Below the pieces are notes generated by a model. The model saw nothing but the letters and a program-made list of their open reading frames with translations, searched no databases and was not told the DNA's origin. A stretch of DNA of 64,000 nucleotides, taken from assembly GCA_019925795.1 (NCBI GenBank), contig CM034314.1, positions 78,488,780 to 78,552,779 of the forward strand, read 5' to 3'. Position 1 is the first letter of the stretch, and each line of letters starts with the position of its first letter. A program made the translations under genes and the position numbers. Origin of the DNA: Dendrobium chrysotoxum. Taxonomy: Eukaryota > Streptophyta > Magnoliopsida > Asparagales > Orchidaceae. Positions 27,201 to 34,440 of the stretch are shown here, one piece after another.

Positions 27201-28492
27201 AAGTATGTCTTCAAATTTAGTATGTACATTACATTTCTTTTCAATTTTATATCAAATTTTAAGTCATCTATTAAATGCTCCATATTCCATAATTATTACT
27301 AAATTATATTTATAATTATATATGAGCGCTCTAATTGATAAAAATGCCACTTCACATTGCCCTTTGCTCATTGAAGTAAAAAACAAATACTTGTATGTTG
27401 CATCGTGCTTTGTGGATTGAAAATGCTGTTATGACACCATATTAAAGGCAATTAAATCAATTCTTTCTCCTATTTTAATTCATTTACTTATTGCATAATT
27501 TTTCAAGTTGTCAAACCATTTAATCTAAAAAGATAATTAAATTATAATTCTATCATTTTAACATTTTTTATTTATTTTGAGAATATTTAAATCCATATCT
27601 TGGTGAATTTATTTGAAAAAAATTTCAATTTGCGTTATCATTCAAAGTTAGTTCAAAATTACAACAAAAAATGGAAGAAAAAACCATTGGTCAACAGATA
27701 AAATAAACTAAAATAATAAAAATGATTATCATTTATTCCATTTCAATCTCATTTAACATTTTCACTTGCATTCATTAAACTAATTTATCCCACTTTATAA
27801 AAGACACATAAAATTGGCATATTAAAGTATTATTTTGAATAATTACATTATATCCAAATTGAAAATTAAATTGAGTTAAATTTTTAAAATAAGCACATGT
27901 ACTTTATCAGTATTATGAAAATGTGTCAACAAAATTGATTAAAAATTATAACAACCGCTCAGTATCTAATTCAGTCATCCTACCTTGAACAAGTTCATGT
28001 CAATAACATTGCGTTAAACAAAAAAGATGATTGAACAAAGCTGGTTCCCTCAGTTGCGTTTATATTGTCTTCACAAATGGCGTTATCAAGCTAAACAAGA
28101 TCAACCTAGAGGTAATTTTGAAGTGGTACTCATTGTAACTATGGACAGGAGACCCACACCACCCAAAAGTTAAAAAACATTAATCTGAGAATAATTCCAA
28201 CCATGGCCTTTGTTAACATATATTAATATGATTTTTTTTTCTATTTTTGCTACAATGAATATGATTTTTTTCTAATTATTAACTCCCTGGTTTGTATAGT
28301 CTCAATAGGGTAATCAAATAAACAAAAAAAGCAAGTATGGCATAATCCATTCTCCTTTTTAAAGATGAAAAATAGTGAATATTGATGCTTACATAGCCTG
28401 ATGACATATTGAACAACCACACTCTTAGAGTATCCCATTAGTGACATCAACTTGTCCGAAACCCAACTCTTTAGGTAGACTTCATTAGCCAT
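406..28492 (-). CDS. ESP3: DEAH-box pre-mRNA splicing helicase (Prp2/ESP3-like), N-terminal part, four exons
   Basis: Four exons join in frame: 28492-28393, 9563-9433, 756-559 and 471-406. They give 165 residues that I recognise as the N-terminus of plant Prp2-type DEAH helicases, which act in the nucleus to remodel the spliceosome. Visible landmarks are LKSWVSDKLMSLMGYS near residue 7, a GLSSS..TR.FAEEIFAKVP block around 50-70, EEREAIQLAKKQ.SYKLLDADDEDD around 82-105, then a charged Asp/Lys/Arg-rich linker. The splice phases agree (1 then 2; 0; 0). Introns 1 and 2 are 18,829 and 8,676 bp and full of transposons; intron 3 is 87 bp. The DEAH motor domains must lie left of position 1. The symbol is a family label: ESP3 and MEE29 are close paralogs and orthology was not tested. 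Whether the long introns are spliced out is inferred. Confidence 0.85.
559..756 (-). CDS. ESP3: DEAH helicase exon 3
   Basis: This is a 66-codon exon with a T-rich acceptor ending CCAG. It encodes the EERE and LLDADDEDD segment followed by a Ser/His/Lys/Arg-rich linker. The donor is GAG|GTGTGG, weaker than the others. If unspliced, the frame runs on only a dozen codons to a stop. Confidence 0.82.
757..2560. other. intron 2 segment, no recognised feature
   Basis: AT-rich sequence with only short chance ORFs. The stretch at 2010-2200 is locally richer in GC and proline-like codons, but I cannot assign it. Confidence 0.4.
2567..2815 (-). mobile_element. Ty1/Copia reverse transcriptase remnant
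   Basis: The minus strand encodes 82 residues including LGPISHFLGLHV, YVVGILHHASM and CDCKSTLTPISSK. These match the segment just after the Copia RT active site. Both flanks are degenerate and no LTR is visible. Confidence 0.75.
2990..4880 (+). mobile_element. Ty3/Gypsy pol remnant (RT, RNase H, integrase)
   Basis: The region reads as decayed Gypsy pol in order. First comes MPFRLFNAPNIF and IGKLLVLYFD, the region of the RT active-site box, near 3000-3100. An RNase H-like block follows, with FIRNFKSIIEP and KFVWSPSASKAFE near 3330-3430. An integrase part then has GKNLSNWDLYL-like and QEYNEGDF-like motifs between about 4380 and 4670, and an FTVHIFNIEDLL-like end near 4840. Stops and frameshifts are frequent, so it is inactive. 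No LTR pair could be assigned. It is separate from the solo LTR at 5261, which has its own target-site duplication. Confidence 0.75.
5095..5114. repeat. perfect 8-bp stem hairpin
   Basis: GGCGGAAC and GTTCCGCC flank a 4-base AGAA loop, inside a short GC-rich patch (5040-5160) that contrasts with its AT-rich surroundings. Function unknown. Confidence 0.5.
5261..6822 (+). mobile_element. solo LTR A of a Ty3/Gypsy family, 5-bp TSD
   Basis: The LTR starts TGATGAGGACATC and ends TTTCACATCA, with GTTAG duplicated on both sides (5256-5260 and 6823-6827). No internal region is present, so it is a solo LTR of 1562 bp. A TATA-like CCTATATATTAAG lies at 5471-5483. The first 90 or so bases keep an open frame, DEDIN...RRRRRSTATI.SLYF, matching the pol C-terminus in LTR D. 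A C-rich stretch around 5690-5840 and a degenerate copy of the LTR small ORF (6350-6542) follow. The same family occurs at 11453, 21985 and 23963. Confidence 0.9.
6350..6542 (+). pseudogene. broken copy of the LTR small ORF (solo LTR A)
   Basis: It starts ATG with MADPDVVHGFVEDDQGRI, which aligns with MADPEHDHGFVYGLQGRV in LTR B. The middle, including the DILRSPFF motif, is missing and the frame shifts. The end in another frame reads RWYIIN...LLVASLSLFATFFR and stops, matching the tail in LTR B. Function unknown. Confidence 0.65.
6828..9432. other. intron 2 remainder, no gene recognised
   Basis: AT-rich sequence. The stretch at 6828-7600 looks like an old LTR-like or internal retroelement piece, because solo LTR A was inserted into it, but I found no matching ends. 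I see nothing else to assign up to exon 2. Confidence 0.4.
9433..9563 (-). CDS. ESP3: DEAH helicase exon 2
   Basis: The exon lies between a TTTGCAG acceptor and a GTAAGT donor and is 131 bp. It begins with two bases that complete the codon split after exon 1. It encodes the PTELEGKLVEYGLSSSKDTR and FAEEIFAKVP blocks typical of the family. It stands alone between two very large introns. Confidence 0.88.
9890..10517. repeat. AT-rich repeat unit 1, related to 13660-14120
   Basis: Blocks such as AATTTGAAATA.T.ACATC and AATCTTCAAA recur in the same order after 13660. By eye the two are diverged direct copies. The RTE element at 10518-13659 separates them. Confidence 0.4.
11453..13251 (-). mobile_element. 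solo LTR B of the Gypsy family, nested in the RTE
   Basis: On the minus strand it starts TGATGAGGACTTC and ends TTCACATCA, with ACGGC duplicated at 11448-11452 and 13252-13256. Length is 1799 bp. A TATA-like CTATATATAG lies at 13047-13056. The start encodes the same Arg-rich tail seen in LTRs A and D, here with one in-frame stop. It carries the LTR small ORF at 11720-12007. Confidence 0.92.
11720..12007 (-). CDS. LTR-encoded small ORF, copy B (unknown function)
   Basis: 95 codons, intact from MADPEHDHG to the stop. It shares the starting Met, a Pro at position 4 and DILRSPFF (residues 19-26) with copy D, and a W.VIG..PTSS block with copies A and D. The tail LLVASLSLLRFFFR is hydrophobic and membrane-like and matches copy A. 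I recognise no known domain. The position, about 1.25 kb into the LTR and downstream of the TATA box, would place it in the 5' leader of the element's RNA. It may be a retained coding sequence or an old remnant. Confidence 0.5.
   Translation of the reverse strand: MADPEHDHGFVYGLQGRVDILRSPFFNLNLEIDDSVDRILFTLTSAIEEHRTSGQWRVIGHPPTSSSSAKFSLGITVSIFYLLVASLSLLRFFFR
13660..14840. repeat. AT-rich repeat unit 2 and imperfect GGTTCGAA-type repeats
   Basis: The stretch at 13660-14120 is a diverged direct copy of 9890-10510. At 14540-14810 short GGTTCAAAC / GAATAAGGTTC words recur in both orientations. No gene is visible. Confidence 0.4.
14845..17887 (+). mobile_element. near full-length RTE-clade LINE, inactive
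   Basis: This is the most complete RTE copy. An endonuclease-like region (15000-15620) has IRIG.WNI-like, NILCIQKT (the expected catalytic Glu is Lys), SVYAPQIGL and RGDLNEQVG. The RT (16270-17240) has KCGKTSGPDDIPIEIWKCLG, FIDLEKTYDKVPREVLWRVL, GLHQGSALSPYLF and an ADDILLV box. The C-terminal region (17359-17820) has RPAMLYGAKCW, AEMRMLRWMSG, LRWFGHVK and KKGRGRPKKTW. The 3' end is a TTG-rich tail. Internal stops and a frameshift at a T-run just before the ADD box (about 17070) disable it. I could not define its TSD. Confidence 0.88.
17888..19275. other. AT-rich interval with flank of the minus-strand hAT remnant
   Basis: The stretch at 18840-19260 is an inverted counterpart of about 26990-27400. 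An 86-codon ORF at 18376-18636 (plus) is not recognisable and may be chance. I see nothing else. Confidence 0.4.
19291..19692 (+). mobile_element. internally deleted mini-RTE, 15-bp TSD
   Basis: A 402-bp RTE derivative flanked by CTTCTTCTTCAATCT at 19276-19290 and 19693-19707. It begins inside the endonuclease motif (ILC.IQETKWVGE). It then jumps directly and in frame to MRMLRWMSG in the C-terminal region, missing the RT. It continues LRWFGHVKRRPPDDPVR and KKGRGRPKKTW to the normal stop and a TTG repeat tail. Because the TSD encloses both parts, the deleted form itself was inserted. Confidence 0.88.
19708..21480 (-). pseudogene. hAT (DUF659-type) transposase remnant, copy 1
   Basis: The minus strand shows, in order: FELINAFDFSKIALKLIELL (21370-21300); a CTPCAIHYIDSHY box and IAQAKNTIKFF (about 21080-20980); LVYGDEISYGYIHDTIDRV and EEKYMEAF (20690-20560); and FGDENLTWGHFEGAS near the C-terminus (about 19850). 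These match plant hAT transposases of the DUF659 kind. Frameshifts and a long (AT)n run interrupt it. The mini-RTE is inserted in its acidic tail. It lies head to head with copy 2. Confidence 0.72.
21149..21199. repeat. (AT)n microsatellite
   Basis: About 50 bases of alternating AT, lying inside the hAT transposase remnant. Confidence 0.95.
23511..24044 (+). pseudogene. Gypsy pol C-terminal fragment with chromodomain
   Basis: An open frame of 178 codons reads SAKSAGPFKILKKINDNAYV, then EDLVAYEG, a Pro-rich linker, and a chromodomain with RRRYLIRWKGKPESEDTWL, as in chromoviral integrases, which use it to target chromatin. It ends DEDIHTWKVYRRRGRRSTATI and then a stop. The last 27 codons lie inside the 3' LTR, which starts at 23963. 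A purine-rich GGGAGAA immediately precedes the LTR, as expected for a polypurine tract. The frame is broken upstream of 23511. Confidence 0.82.
23963..26052 (+). mobile_element. 3' LTR (LTR D) of the Gypsy element
   Basis: 2090 bp, from TGATGAGGACATCC to TTCTACATCA. TATA-like TTATATATAG at 24165-24174. A C-rich, CCGCC-containing stretch occupies 24360-24520. The small ORF is at 25074-25400. It is longer than solo LTRs A (1562) and B (1799). Confidence 0.85.
25074..25400 (+). CDS. LTR-encoded small ORF, copy D (unknown function)
   Basis: 108 codons. It starts MKVPEWDYG, has an acidic DDDDN run, then DILRSPFFDVGFDFDN, an RIHITLVDTIDDQRTKGRW segment and an ILGRVTTSS block, and ends Arg-rich (RRRFPFRLR). 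The start, the DILRSPFF motif and the RW.ILG..TTSS block align with copy B (11720-12007) and partly with copy A. The hydrophobic tail differs. It begins about 1.1 kb into the LTR. Local GC content is higher than in the flanking AT-rich DNA. No known domain is recognised. Confidence 0.5.
   Translation: MKVPEWDYGLILDDDDNIDILRSPFFDVGFDFDNTVEEYFDRIHITLVDTIDDQRTKGRWTILGRVTTSSPPNTSLLKGYYIRFLRFITNTIGIQGDIIRRRFPFRLR
27400..28392. other. intron 1 proximal part, nothing recognised
   Basis: AT-rich sequence between the hAT remnant and exon 1. No transposon ends or coding signals seen. Confidence 0.5.
28393..28492 (-). CDS. ESP3: DEAH helicase exon 1 (start codon)
   Basis: ATG at 28492 opens 33 codons plus one base, ending at a GTAAGC donor (28392-28387). 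Eleven bases upstream of the ATG lies a strong pyrimidine-rich acceptor ending in GCAG (28505-28508), so the 5' UTR probably contains an intron. The start is chosen because the family N-terminus aligns from this methionine. Confidence 0.85.
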
Positions 28493-29424
28493 AATTAGGA
28501 TTCACTGCATAAGAGGAAAAAATAGACAAACACAGTTATATCAAGCTTTGTTAGAGAAAGTACCCTTTACATATGAACAAGAAGTAAACCACAAATCACA
28601 GGTGTATGAATAGAACTACAATATTATCCACCGAATAAAATATGCATTGCACTTTAGGCAAGTCAGGCTTAGATCAATCTTATAAGTTACTAGTAATAAA
28701 ACCCTAATCATCATCCTTTCAAGAACCTAACTGAATATAATTGAACAAAATCGCTTGACCAATTTGACCTTGATGGGCATTAAAACCATGGAGACAGAGC
28801 ATATGGCGAATCAAATTTTTAGACAAACTAGATTAGCACAAAATCTTTAATAATCAATTATACGGATAGAGGATTAGCTAATTTAAAACCTGCCTGCATA
28901 ATAATGAATATTCAGTATAGAGGGAGAGGCCACCTAGATACTGAAGCCAGTTCAGCTCCAATGATTAAACAACAATTCAAAAATTGGATAGCAGAGAATG
29001 AACTCGCAATGTTAAAATAAGCTTTAAGCTCGAAAAAGTCGGTTAAAACAAGCATTGAGCTGATTTCGGATAAAATGATCTCTAGGATTAAAACGGTTTC
29101 CCCAACCCAAAATGAGAAAGGGATGAACGATGCAATGGCTAATGAAGAAGGAGAGGAAAAGTCAAGGAGGAAGTGGAACGAGGATAAAACACACCTCTTG
29201 CTAATGGACCTCATTGCCAAGATGGCAACGCATTCTTGTCAATACTCACAATGGGAAGATGAAGGCTTGGCAACTCGGTAAAGGAAGAGAAACTAAGAAA
29301 GCAAAGTGTGATAGAGTGACTGACCCATTGTCTTTTAAATTGCAATATTTGATTGAGCATCTAGGACGTAACAAGATATATTAGATTATTAAGCCTAATT
29401 CCTAATTCAAATCAAACTAAGGGC
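28493..29424 (-). other. upstream region of the DEAH gene (5' UTR intron and promoter)
   Basis: The acceptor at 28505-28508 implies a noncoding first exon further right. A candidate lies near 29190-29300, where the minus strand has AGCAAGAG|GTGTGT, but this is not certain. No TATA box could be chosen with confidence. Confidence 0.35.
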
Positions 29425-30525
29425 TTAGGGTGAGAATTAGTATTATCTAGAAAGTAGCATTATGTCTAAACACTGCTAAACCTAAATAGGAAATAGTGGT
29501 TTAAGTGACTAATCACAGTTAACATTCAAAATTAATATTAAACGTACTTAATCTATGAATAGACAAATAAAGTGTTATTTGACAAGCAAATAACCAGAAT
29601 TAGAATCATGATAAACAGCATATATCAAATAACATGCCAAAAATAATATATACTTGCTACATTTGTATTTCCATGACCGCAAGTGCCTCTCAATAAAGGC
29701 TTCTTTCATAATATTATGCTGTTATTTTGCCGCAAAGCCTACATGTAGCAAAATCGGTGTTCCTCTTATAGAGATAAAGAAGGTGATCTACAAAGTGTCA
29801 AATAGGATTTAAAACTCATGGAGAAGTATGAGTGGAGTTCATTACCTTCCTTCATGAGCCCCTTTGCACAAATAAAAATTCAGAAAAACAAAGCAATTTC
29901 TTAAATATCAATATTGACTTAAAACTCTCAGCCGAAATCCAAATAAAATTTGACCATATTTTTTTGTGTGATACATATTTCAATAGGCATACAATGTCAC
30001 AAAGGAATTAGTGATCTTATCTAGAAACTAGCATTATGCGCTAACACTAATAAAGTTAACTAGATACAGAATCAGTAATTTAAGTGATTAATCAAATTAG
30101 CAAACCAAATTATGAATAAACAAAATGTTGTTTGACAAGCAAATTACTAGAATTAGAATCATGAGATATATATATATATATATACATGCCAAAAAAGAAA
30201 ATAGAATTGCTATTTGTATATCTTCATGACCACAAGTGCCGCTTACTTAAAGCTTCCATCATCATATTATGTTGATATTTTGTTATGAAGCCTATATGTA
30301 GCGAAATTAACGTTACTATCATAAAGACGAACAGTTTGATCTACAAAGTGTTCATAGCGTAGAAAGAGGTGGAGTTTATCACCTTACTTTTCGATCCCTT
30401 GCTAAAGCAATTGCTAAAATATGGATATTAAACTCAAAACACTTAGCGTATGGCCAAATTAAAATTTGATCATATATTTTTATGTAAAATCCATATTTCA
30501 ATAGATATAAACTTTCACAAAGGCT
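29425..30525. repeat. tandem duplication, about 0.55 kb unit
   Basis: The segment 29425-30003 recurs at 30004-30525 with the same order of words: GACAAGCAAAT (29581, 30136), ACCACAAGTGCC-like, GATCTACAAAGTGT, TTTCAATAG. The copies are clearly diverged and an (AT)n run sits in the second. No coding potential seen. It lies upstream of the DEAH gene. Confidence 0.65.
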
Positions 30526-30850
30526 GTTCAATGTTAATTATTATTCATTTGCGTCTTTTCAAAAAGAAAGAAAGGTTATTTTTGTTCCTCCGTAATTCCC
30601 AAGCAAAACAATTATCTATATTATTAGATTGATGACTAGCAAATTGTTACTGAAAGTCCGAGAAAAAAAGGTCAGATGATATAAGTATCCAATTGATAAA
30701 AAAATTTAGTGATGACTCAAATATCTACTTAATATTGGTTAGAGATTCTACCACACCAAAATAACATGTCAAAGTGCAGGATTTGACCTACCTACCCAGC
30801 TATTTTCAAGCCTCGGAGCACCATGTTTGGATTGAGCCATTTGTTGTTAA

Positions 30851-32758
30851 CCTAAGATTATATTATCATCAGTAATCAAGAACCTTATTCAATCTGCATT
30901 GGTTGGACTAGAGAAGGGGAATCCTCCAGTCATGTCCTCTGAAGGTACAGGCGGCACATATTTTATGCAAGATGTTTCAGGGCAAAAATTTGTCGTTGTT
31001 TTTAAGCCAATTGATGAGGAGTCAATGGCAGAGAACAAATCAAGGGGGCTTCCTCTATCATTGGATGGAATTGAATTGAAGGGAACACGAGTTGGGGAGG
31101 GAGCACTTAGGGAAGTTGCAACTTATTGATGCATTTAGATTTTTGCCTTATTTTGTTTTGATGTAATTTGAATAATATTAGTTGTGTTTTATGTTTTTTT
31201 TTTTAACTATCCAATGATGAAAGGCATCCAATGATCATGATAGGAAATGTGCTTGGGTTTGGCAAGGCTTGGGTTTGCTGGCTTTGGGTCCTTCTTGTCC
31301 TTTGGGCTGTTTGTTGTTCTCGGGTTGGGCCTTGGTTGTTCTCGGTTTGGGCTTTGGTTGTTTGATTTTGAGTTAATACATTTGAATTTCTAGTGCTGCC
31401 AGCTCATTATTGTTTGAGCTGTGGGTTAGCTCATTATGAGCTGATGTTTGGCTCTTTAAATGGTATAGAAGTTAGCTCATTATGGTGGGTGGAACTTGCC
31501 CTTTTCTCTCCCCTTGTCTTCTCGGTTTCCTCTGTCTGATGTTGTTCCCGTGGCTGGCGTTTGGGGATTTTCTGCTGGTTCCGCCCCCCTTTGTGTTGGC
31601 TCTTCGGGTTTCTCCCTGGCTGCTTTCCTATGGCCTTCTCTGCCCCGTTTCCTGTGTTGTCTCTTCGGGTCCCTCTCTGGTTGCTTTCCCGTGGCTTTTT
31701 GGCTGGGTTTCCCGTGGCTTTTTCTCCCTGATTTTTGTGCTGAATATGGGGGCTGCTGTAGTGTCTTTTGGCCTTTCATTTCCCTAAAACCTGATTGGTT
31801 TTGGTTGGAGGTGTGACGGCTATTTGGCTCCCCTTTCTCTCCTATAAATATGTGGAACTTATGCCATGGAAAGGTTGTTGATTATTGTGAGCAAAGTTGC
31901 TAAAAACCTAAGGGCTTCTTCTTTGGAAAAGCTTGAGAGCTTGTTCCATTCTCCTTCTCCTCTTTTAGAAAAGCTTGTGAGCTTCTCCTCTTTTCTTCTC
32001 GGGTTTCTAACATCTTTCTTCTCTACACAAGTTCCACTCCACCTGTATATTTCTTCTGGTTCCGTTGGTGAAGTTTGTTGGCTGTTTTGGGTGATATTTG
32101 CCGGAGGAGCTTGGTAGGACGTTGGACCCTTTTGCAGTGGTGGACCCTCGGTTTGCAAGCCTAAGCACTATTTTTAAATATATTCCTACTCTTGTTGCAT
32201 GTGAGGAGACCGCTTGTCAGTTGTTCTGAGGATAGTATTTTTATATTTTTATTTTTGTTTCGTTTGATTTAACTTTTGTCTTTTTGGATGTTTGTTTGGA
32301 GGTTTGCAAGTTAAAGAAAATTGAGTTAGTTTTTATTTTGTCCTTGTGTTCTCCAACCTGGCTTTTCTTTCTAGTTTGCTTACATCACTTATTTGCTCGA
32401 CCATCCTATTATTGGGCGTCGAACATCAATGTGTGATGAGTTTGGTTTCTCTGGTGTTCCTCCAACAATAATGGTTCATTGCCTTAGTGATTGTTTTAAT
32501 CATTCAAAAAAGCTTGATCGTGCTACGCCAGATTTCAGGGTTGGGTCAATGCAGATGTATGTGAAGAATTGTGGGAGTTGTGAGGATATGGGTCCAAGAG
32601 CTTTTCCTGTGGAGGAGATTCATAAGATCTCTGTGTTAGATATAACATTGGCTAATACAGATATGCATGGTGGGAATATTTGTTTTGCAAAGAGGGAGAC
32701 AAAGGGTGAATTGTGTTGGTCCCCATAGATCATGGGTATTGCCTTCCTGAGGATGGAA
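30851..32758 (+). pseudogene. phosphatidylinositol 4-kinase gamma pseudogene, split by a solo LTR
   Basis: The left part (30851-31126) encodes LEKGNPPVMSSEGTGGTYFM, VVVFKPIDEE, LPLSLDG and GTRVGEGALREVATY, the N-lobe of plant PI4K-gamma (ubiquitin-like-domain kinase) proteins. The right part (32388-32758) continues LLDHP, GVPPTIMV, KNCGSCEDMGPRAFPVEE, HKISVLDI and LANTDMHGGN, where Arg of the usual catalytic DRHGGN is Met. A one-base deletion near 32715 shifts the frame before the expected PIDHGYCLP, which is readable in the next frame. The copy has no N-terminus (stop at 30848-30850) and stops soon after CLPE. The 31127-32387 LTR interrupts it with a CTTAT duplication. Confidence 0.9.
31127..32387 (+). 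mobile_element. solo LTR in the PI4K-gamma pseudogene, 5-bp TSD
   Basis: 1261 bp beginning TGATG and ending CATCA (perfect short inverted ends), flanked by CTTAT at 31122-31126 and 32388-32392. A CCTATAAATA box lies at about 31841-31850, suggesting plus orientation. It differs from the 5261/11453/23963 LTR family. Its superfamily is undetermined. Confidence 0.88.
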
Positions 32759-33036
32759 GTTTACAATTTTTGATATTTTTCCTTATATTATTGATTTAAT
32801 TTGGATATTACCACATATATCATGGCATTTTAGCTTATAACATTTTAGGTGATGAACATCATTGAGTTCATAGGTTATTATCTTTTAATCATCAATTTTT
32901 TATTTTTTTAATCCTATAATTTATATTAGTTGTTTCATCTTAAATTTTGTGAAATTCCAATTAAGCCAACTATGTTGTATGGGTCTGAGTTTTGGTGGTA
33001 AAAAGTCATTGAAAGTTAAATTGAGTTTGAAAATTT
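32759..33036. other. AT-rich spacer
   Basis: The stretch at 32955-33030 faintly resembles the RTE PTMLYGSE region. Nothing else is visible. Confidence 0.35.
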
Positions 33037-33236
33037 TGTGAGTGATGAATGTGTAATAAAAGTTGGATTGCTAGATTGCAAAATGATTTTTATTGAAAGG
33101 AGAGAATTTTTCTTTATTTAAAAGAGAAACCCTTCTATTATAGTAGAGGAATCAATATAATGTGCATGTAGAATGAAATAAACTTACTCCACTAACTACA
33201 TTGGGTAGTTCTCTAAAATAATATTTCTTATACTAA
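33037..33236 (-). mobile_element. Copia 3' LTR, minus strand
   Basis: On the minus strand the purine run GAGGGGAAG (33245-33237) is followed by TGTTAGTATAAG and a roughly 200-bp segment ending CACTCACA, as expected for a polypurine tract and short Copia LTR. It directly follows Copia pol sequence. The partner LTR is absent. Confidence 0.6.
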
Positions 33237-34440
33237 CACTTCCCCTCATAATTTTGGCTATATATATTGATCAATTAGATCCAACATATTGCATAGCTTA
33301 GAAAACTAAATATGACCCAAATTGCTTAGGTAATATTTTCTACGAATTGTTTTGGGTTTGAAATATGAGGAGTAACAATCTTCTTTGATAGCACTTCATC
33401 CGAATAAAATGACAATTGACCTCAATAAATTTTGTTCTTTTATGGAACGTGAGATTATTGACAATGCAAATTGTTGCACGATTGATAAAATTTAATACCG
33501 TGTTATGCAACATAAAAATTAAATTCTTCATGAGGGTCTTAATCAACTTCATTTCATATATAGAGCGTGTCATAGCTACATATTCTATCTTAGCTTTTAA
33601 TCTGCCCACCACTATTTTTTCTTCTTCTTTTTTTCATGACTAAATTATCTTCCATAAATGTGTATTCCCCATATATGGATTTTATTACTTTTCCCTGTGA
33701 CCAAATTACCTTCCATGCATATGTAACACCCTTATGTGAATTTATTGTTATTATTTGATCTATCATGCTTAGCATCAAAAAAAGAAAATCTACATTAAGA
33801 TGTTCATTTTCAGTGGATTTTAATCATTTTCCTCTGACTTATTGTTGTACTTGAGGATATATAGAACATCTTTCCAATGTCTATGTTTGAAGCTTGCATA
33901 TGTTAACTCACATTCCTTGCAGCAAAGAAGATATCTTGTTCCAAGAAAAGTATTTTAGACAACCCAATCTTTGATTAGAAAACACCTTTTAGTAGCATTT
34001 ACTTCCGAAACCTCTTTTATATCACTCCCTATAAGGAGAATATCATTTACATTAAAAACCAAGATAATGGAGCCAAATGAGATGTTTTTGACAAAGATGG
34101 TGTGACATCTACTGTTGCTATAAAAAGTAGGCCGAGTAAGAAATTTGTAAAAGCTTATAAAACCAAGCCTAAGGATTTTACTTTAGTCCATAAATAGCCT
34201 TGTTGAGCTTACATCCTCTAGTCTCCCCCTGAATAATATATCCTGGCAATTGCTTCATATAAATAGCTCTAGTTAGATTTCCATAGATGAAAGCATTACT
34301 ACATTCATTTGTAGCAAAACTTAAAAAACCAATGCTCCATATAAATAGCTCTAGTTAGATCTCCATAGAGGAAGGCATTACTACATCCTCAGTAAGAAAT
34401 TTTCCAAACTTACATAACCAAGCCTAAGGATTTTACTTTA
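33237..34440 (-). mobile_element. Ty1/Copia pol remnant (RT and RNase H)
   Basis: The minus strand carries LVFNVNDILLIGSDIKEVS-like sequence near 34060 (the YVDD-box region). Toward 33340-33600 it carries RNase H-end motifs EYVAMTRSIYEMK, NRATICIVNN and HKRTKFIEVNCHFIR. Many frameshifts. The RT-side part is duplicated in the tandem copy at 34686-35395. Confidence 0.75.

Larger units (their letters stand above)
21583..27400 (+). pseudogene. hAT (DUF659-type) transposase remnant, copy 2, split by a Gypsy element
   Basis: The left part (21583-21984) has ETFLELIDASEYSNTSLNLF, ELLDEQIKNIE, VTRN.SSYILVG-like and ends in CAAHCINL-like sequence. The right part resumes at 26053 with LILKHIGK-like, KKALVLTSHIYNHE, and at about 26490 AFRDEKKY. 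Downstream noncoding sequence to about 27.4 kb mirrors copy 1. The Gypsy at 21985-26052 interrupts the CAAHCINL box exactly, with ATCTG on the left and ATTTG on the right. Stops make it inactive. Confidence 0.72.

Noticed and set aside
31480..31816. Overlapping ORFs of about 100 codons on both strands
   Set aside because: They lie inside the solo LTR in a T/G-C-rich segment; low-complexity translations with no domain.
32955..33030. Possible RTE PTMLYGSE fragment
   Set aside because: Too short to separate from chance.
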